Of a stretch of DNA of 64,000 bases, positions 61,026 to 64,000 are shown one piece after another. Positions within the stretch are counted from its first letter, which is position 1. Every line of letters begins with the position of its first letter. The notes below the pieces were generated by a model. That model did not search any database. It had not been told where the DNA came from and was given only the letters and a program-made list of their open reading frames with translations. Made by a program: the position numbers and the translations under genes. The DNA is from Candidatus Babelota bacterium (GTDB taxonomy: Bacteria > Babelota > Babeliae > Babelales > Vermiphilaceae), in the NCBI GenBank assembly GCA_029262595.1, contig JAJCZB010000011.1, positions 30,352 to 94,351 of the forward strand. The letters are read 5' to 3'.

Positions 61026-61680
61026 TTTACAATTATTGCAAGAATCAATTCCTGCGTTACTACGCGGTGCACTTGTCACACTACAAATTGCCTCTATTTC
61101 ATGCACCATGGGAATTGTATTTGGAACGCTCTGCGGCCTTGGGCTCACGAGCAAAAATTATATCATTCGCTTCTTGCTTGGTATCTATACTACTCTGTTT
61201 CGCGGTACGCCGATGCTTATTCAAATCGTGTTTGCTACATTAGTTTTACCAACTACCCTTGGAATTAAAGTTTCACTCTTTTGGGGAGTTGTCTGGGCAA
61301 TTGCTTTAAACAGCGGCGCCTATATTGCTCAAATTATTAAATCAGGAATCAACTCCGTATCGCAAGGCCAACGCGAAGCGGGAAAAACATTAGGCCTCAG
61401 CAATATGCAAATTGTTTGGTATATTGTGCTGCCGCAAGCAATTCGAGTAGTTTTACCTGCGCTGGGCAATGAATTTATCACATTAGTAAAAGATTCCAGT
61501 TTAGCATCTATTGTTGGCGTGCAAGAACTTACTAAAGAAGGTGAAATCATTTCCAGTCGCACACTTGATGCACTTACTACGTATGCTGGAGTTGCTATCA
61601 TTTATTTGATTATCACCACGGCACTTTCACTTGCACTTTCTTATTTTGAGCGAAGGATGAATCATCATGCTCAGCATTAA
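61018..61680 (+). CDS. Polar amino-acid ABC transporter permease
   Basis: The 220-aa product is a His/Glu/Gln/Arg/opine-type permease. It has about five membrane helices and the cytoplasmic EAA loop (REAGKTLGLSNMQIVWYIVLPQAIR, about 120-144), then NEFITLVKDSSLASIVGV, a signature of this permease group. It overlaps the binding-protein gene by 8 bp and the ATPase gene by 14 bp. Confidence 0.93.
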   Translation: MIDLQLLQESIPALLRGALVTLQIASISCTMGIVFGTLCGLGLTSKNYIIRFLLGIYTTLFRGTPMLIQIVFATLVLPTTLGIKVSLFWGVVWAIALNSGAYIAQIIKSGINSVSQGQREAGKTLGLSNMQIVWYIVLPQAIRVVLPALGNEFITLVKDSSLASIVGVQELTKEGEIISSRTLDALTTYAGVAIIYLIITTALSLALSYFERRMNHHAQH

Positions 61681-62386
61681 AAATCTTTCCAAGCAATTTG
61701 GATCAAAAAAAGTTATTGATGATGTTTCTTTCGATGTGCCTCAAGGAGGAATCGCAGTTCTTCTTGGCCCATCTGGCGTTGGAAAATCAACCTTATTGCG
61801 CGTGCTCAACAACTTAGAAACGATCGATAAAGGAACTATTGCCCTCGAAGGCAAACCACTCGATTTAAGTGAAGTAACAAAAGAGCACACCTGCGGAATG
61901 GTCTTTCAACAATTCAATTTGTTTGATCATATGACCGTACTTGAAAACATTACTTTGGCACTTGAAAAAGTAATGGGCCAATCAAAGCAATCTGCTCAAA
62001 AAATCGCGATTGAGCTATTAAAGCGTTACGACCTTGCTGAAAAAAAAGATGCGTACCCTTCGCAACTTTCTGGTGGCCAAAAGCAACGCCTCGCGCTTGC
62101 GAGAACCATTGCTCTCAAGCCAAAAATAATTTGCTTTGACGAGCCAACTTCTGCACTTGATCCCCTCCTTACCACGCATGTGGCCAATACTATTCAGCAG
62201 CTTGCAAGCGATGGATACATTGTCTTAATCGCAACGCATGACACCGCACTACTTGATAAATTAGATTGCTCAATTTATCTCATGGATAATGGAAAAATAA
62301 TTGAAACCGCTCAATCAGATGCGTTTTCAAAAAATGCTGATCAATTTCCTCGTATTCAACGCTTCGTACAAGGCGCCATTGAGTAA
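61667..62386 (+). CDS. Polar amino-acid ABC transporter ATP-binding protein
   Basis: The 239-aa ATPase has Walker A GPSGVGKST, Q-loop VFQQFNLFDHMTVLENI, signature LSGGQKQR, Walker B IICFDEPTSALDP and the H-loop ATHD. It is the GlnQ/ArtP type. AAGGA lies about nine bases before the ATG within the permease gene. It closes the transporter operon, which is followed by glnA on the same strand. Confidence 0.95.
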   Translation: MLSIKNLSKQFGSKKVIDDVSFDVPQGGIAVLLGPSGVGKSTLLRVLNNLETIDKGTIALEGKPLDLSEVTKEHTCGMVFQQFNLFDHMTVLENITLALEKVMGQSKQSAQKIAIELLKRYDLAEKKDAYPSQLSGGQKQRLALARTIALKPKIICFDEPTSALDPLLTTHVANTIQQLASDGYIVLIATHDTALLDKLDCSIYLMDNGKIIETAQSDAFSKNADQFPRIQRFVQGAIE

Positions 62387-62395
62387 CCTTCCAAC

Positions 62396-62423
62396 TTGAC
62401 GATAGATTAATTCTCCGTATCCT
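62396..62423 (+). promoter_or_regulatory. Possible glnA promoter
   Basis: TTGACG (62396-62401), 16 bases, TATCCT (62418-62423) lies 10 bp after the ATPase stop and 45 bp before the glnA start. A separate promoter would let glnA be expressed apart from the transporter. The match is moderate. Confidence 0.35.
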
Positions 62424-62467
62424 TGTCTTTCGTCAAACACTATTCATTTTACGAAAGGGAGTCTTCT

Positions 62468-63853
62468 ATGAATAAATACACCATGGGTATTCTATTGCTC
62501 ATTTGCAGTTCTCTCTGCGCCAACGTGCCACACCATCAAGAAATGATCGCACAAAATGAGATATCGTTCATCAATTATCTTTTTACTGATCTTAACGGAT
62601 GCCCTAAAGAAGTAATGTATCCTGCATTTGTAGTTGATGATCTTGAAGAAAATGGATTCAATTTTGATGGATCATCAGTTCCGGGTATGACGCGTATCAC
62701 TGAAAGCGATATGCTCGCTATGCCAGATATGAGCACATTGTCAGTCGTGCCATGGTCTCACGAGCATAACCCAACGGCACGAGTTATTTGCGACATATAT
62801 CAAGACGAACATACCCCTTATGCCGGGGATCCACGCTATATTTTAAAGCAAGCAATCGAGCAAGCAAGCGAAATGGGGTTTGATTTTTTTGTTGGGCCCG
62901 AACTTGAATTTTACATCTGCAAAAATGATGAATTTAAAGACGCCAATATCGAGCCCTGTGACACGCAGGCATATTTTGATGATGCAAAAAACAAATCGAT
63001 GGTTTCTTTTAAAACAAAACTATTTGCTGCCTTGCACGCGCAAAACGTAATGATTGAAAAAATTCACCATGAAGTGGGACCCGGGCAATACGAAATGAGC
63101 TTTAAGTATAATAATGCACTGAAAATCGCAGATCAGTTGATTATTGCCAAGCAAACTATTCGCGCTCTCTGCCAGCAATGCAACTTGAAAGCTACCTTTA
63201 TGCCAAAACCATTCTTTGGGCAAAATGGCAGCGGTATGCATATTCACTTTAGTTTGTGGAATCGCAATAAAAACTGCAACGCATTCTATGATGAAGAAGA
63301 TAGCGCAAAACTATCCCCTACCGCCAAACAGTTTATTGCTGGTGTTCTTGCTCATATTACAGATCTCAATGCACTATTTAATCCAACCGTTAACTCATAT
63401 AAGCGACTAGTACCAGGATTTGAAGCTCCTATAAATATTTGCTGGGGTACTAAAAACAGAAGTGCGCTTGTTCGTATTCCCCGTGTAAATGATGATCAAC
63501 CAAATGCAGTACGCGCAGAACTTCGCTCTGGTGATCCAATGGCCAACCCATATCTCGCATTCGCTGCGTTACTTCATGCCGGACTAGATGGCATTAAAAA
63601 TCAATTATCATTGGCTGCTCCGATTGAAGACAATTTATATCATTTGACTCATGAAGAGCGCCGCGCGCGCGAAATACGCTCTGTTCCTTCTAGCCTTGAA
63701 AACGCACTCATACTTTTACAACAATCTTCATTTGCTAAAAATGTTTTAGGTGACTGCTTGCTCGCAGAATTTGTAAAAAATAAACAAGAAGAAATCGCTC
63801 AGTACAACACGTTTATCACCGATTGGGAGATTCAGACCTACTTCCATGGTTGA
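62468..63853 (+). CDS. glnA: Glutamine synthetase (GSI type) with N-terminal signal peptide
   Basis: AAAGGGAG before the ATG at 62468 fixes the start (461 aa); no other ATG nearby has a good site. The first 19 residues, MNKYTMGILLLICSSLCAN, look like a Sec signal (basic-polar start, hydrophobic core, SLCA cleavage site) ahead of the normal GS start. The catalytic core is complete: NFDGSSVPGM, FFVGPELEFYI, GPGQYEMSF, NGSGMHIHFSLW, RLVPGFEAPINICWG and PNAVRAELRSGDP. A Tyr in NLYHLT sits at the adenylylation region. Exported GS would be outside the ATP pool, which is unusual. Upstream is an amino-acid ABC transporter. Confidence 0.93.
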   Translation: MNKYTMGILLLICSSLCANVPHHQEMIAQNEISFINYLFTDLNGCPKEVMYPAFVVDDLEENGFNFDGSSVPGMTRITESDMLAMPDMSTLSVVPWSHEHNPTARVICDIYQDEHTPYAGDPRYILKQAIEQASEMGFDFFVGPELEFYICKNDEFKDANIEPCDTQAYFDDAKNKSMVSFKTKLFAALHAQNVMIEKIHHEVGPGQYEMSFKYNNALKIADQLIIAKQTIRALCQQCNLKATFMPKPFFGQNGSGMHIHFSLWNRNKNCNAFYDEEDSAKLSPTAKQFIAGVLAHITDLNALFNPTVNSYKRLVPGFEAPINICWGTKNRSALVRIPRVNDDQPNAVRAELRSGDPMANPYLAFAALLHAGLDGIKNQLSLAAPIEDNLYHLTHEERRAREIRSVPSSLENALILLQQSSFAKNVLGDCLLAEFVKNKQEEIAQYNTFITDWEIQTYFHG

Positions 63854-63928
63854 CAAACTCAGGACCAGATGCTAGGTTGTTACGCATCTATTGAACAGTG
63901 CTCGTAGATATTAAGTTGGTCCCTAAAT

Positions 63929-63952
63929 GAACAATGCGTTAGCGTATTGTTC
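63929..63952 (+). other. Hairpin downstream of glnA
   Basis: GAACAATGCG / CGTATTGTTC with a TTAG loop forms a 10-bp stem with one G-T pair, 75 bp after the glnA stop and 8 bp before the stronger terminator-like stem. It lacks a T-run and may be an RNA structure or part of a dual terminator. Confidence 0.4.
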
Positions 63953-63960
63953 ACCCCCCT

Positions 63961-63991
63961 AACCCTTCAGCTTGTTCCAAGTTGAAGGGTT
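63961..63991 (+). terminator. Terminator-like stem after glnA
   Basis: AACCCTTCAGCTTG / CAAGTTGAAGGGTT, a 14-bp stem with one mismatched pair and a 3-base loop, followed by TAAAATTTA. The CTTCA/GAAGGGTT composition recalls the dispersed palindromes but has a different core. Confidence 0.6.
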
Positions 63992-64000
63992 TAAAATTTA

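Overview
The window looks like a chromosomal segment from a diderm, host-dependent bacterium, most likely a member of Candidatus Dependentiae (TM6/Babeliales). This placement is an inference; no rRNA is present to test it. It rests on three things: moderately AT-rich DNA; an envelope-biogenesis gene set (SecF, MurJ, LolD-like ATPase, Lnt-like acyltransferase, Ddl, MCE protein, type II secretion pseudopilins, outer-membrane barrel); and an unusually large share of unrecognised proteins with N-terminal signal peptides, including ankyrin and coiled-coil proteins. There are no CRISPR arrays, rRNA genes or transposases that I can see. One tRNA is present (initiator fMet).

Layout. 1-7.6 kb (mostly minus): an edge-truncated Lys/Pro-rich protein, secF, rpmA, a secreted family 1 glycosidase, polA and a secreted coiled-coil protein. 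7.7-16 kb: priA, small secreted proteins (one Cys-rich), oligoribonuclease, a tandem fusion of two D-Ala-D-Ala ligase modules, and a secreted protein whose start region has been invaded by a palindromic repeat. 16-22.7 kb: trmH, a membrane protein, an AsnRS-like synthetase without an anticodon-binding domain, and a minus-strand operon nitroreductase-pyrD-pyrE-pyrF whose PyrE and PyrF resemble the two halves of eukaryotic UMP synthase. 22.7-28.9 kb: a tightly overlapped gspF-G-H-I-J-K operon running into an MCE (MlaD-like) protein with a long C-terminal extension.

29-42.7 kb is the most accessory-looking part. It holds a secreted unknown protein, an ankyrin gene bracketed by a 45-bp direct repeat, two giant secreted paralogues (1023 and 1440 aa) with a degenerate J-domain-like N terminus, and a 1007-aa secreted beta-rich protein paired with an outer-membrane beta-barrel. 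43-64 kb: comM, acpS, a duplicated-domain secreted protein, an Lnt-like enzyme, tRNA-fMet, two Nudix hydrolases, murJ and a LolD-like ATPase, lon plus a PfkB kinase, atpD-atpC, herA, a polar amino-acid ABC transporter, and a glutamine synthetase that carries a signal peptide.

Themes. (1) Export: many proteins carry Sec signals, and these include enzymes normally found in the cytosol (glutamine synthetase, a nitroreductase, and PyrE from one of two possible starts). (2) Small palindromic repeats of three sequence types lie between genes and, twice, inside reading frames, much like Rickettsia palindromic elements. (3) Pyrimidine synthesis is represented only by its last three steps, which fits import of an intermediate or a split pathway.
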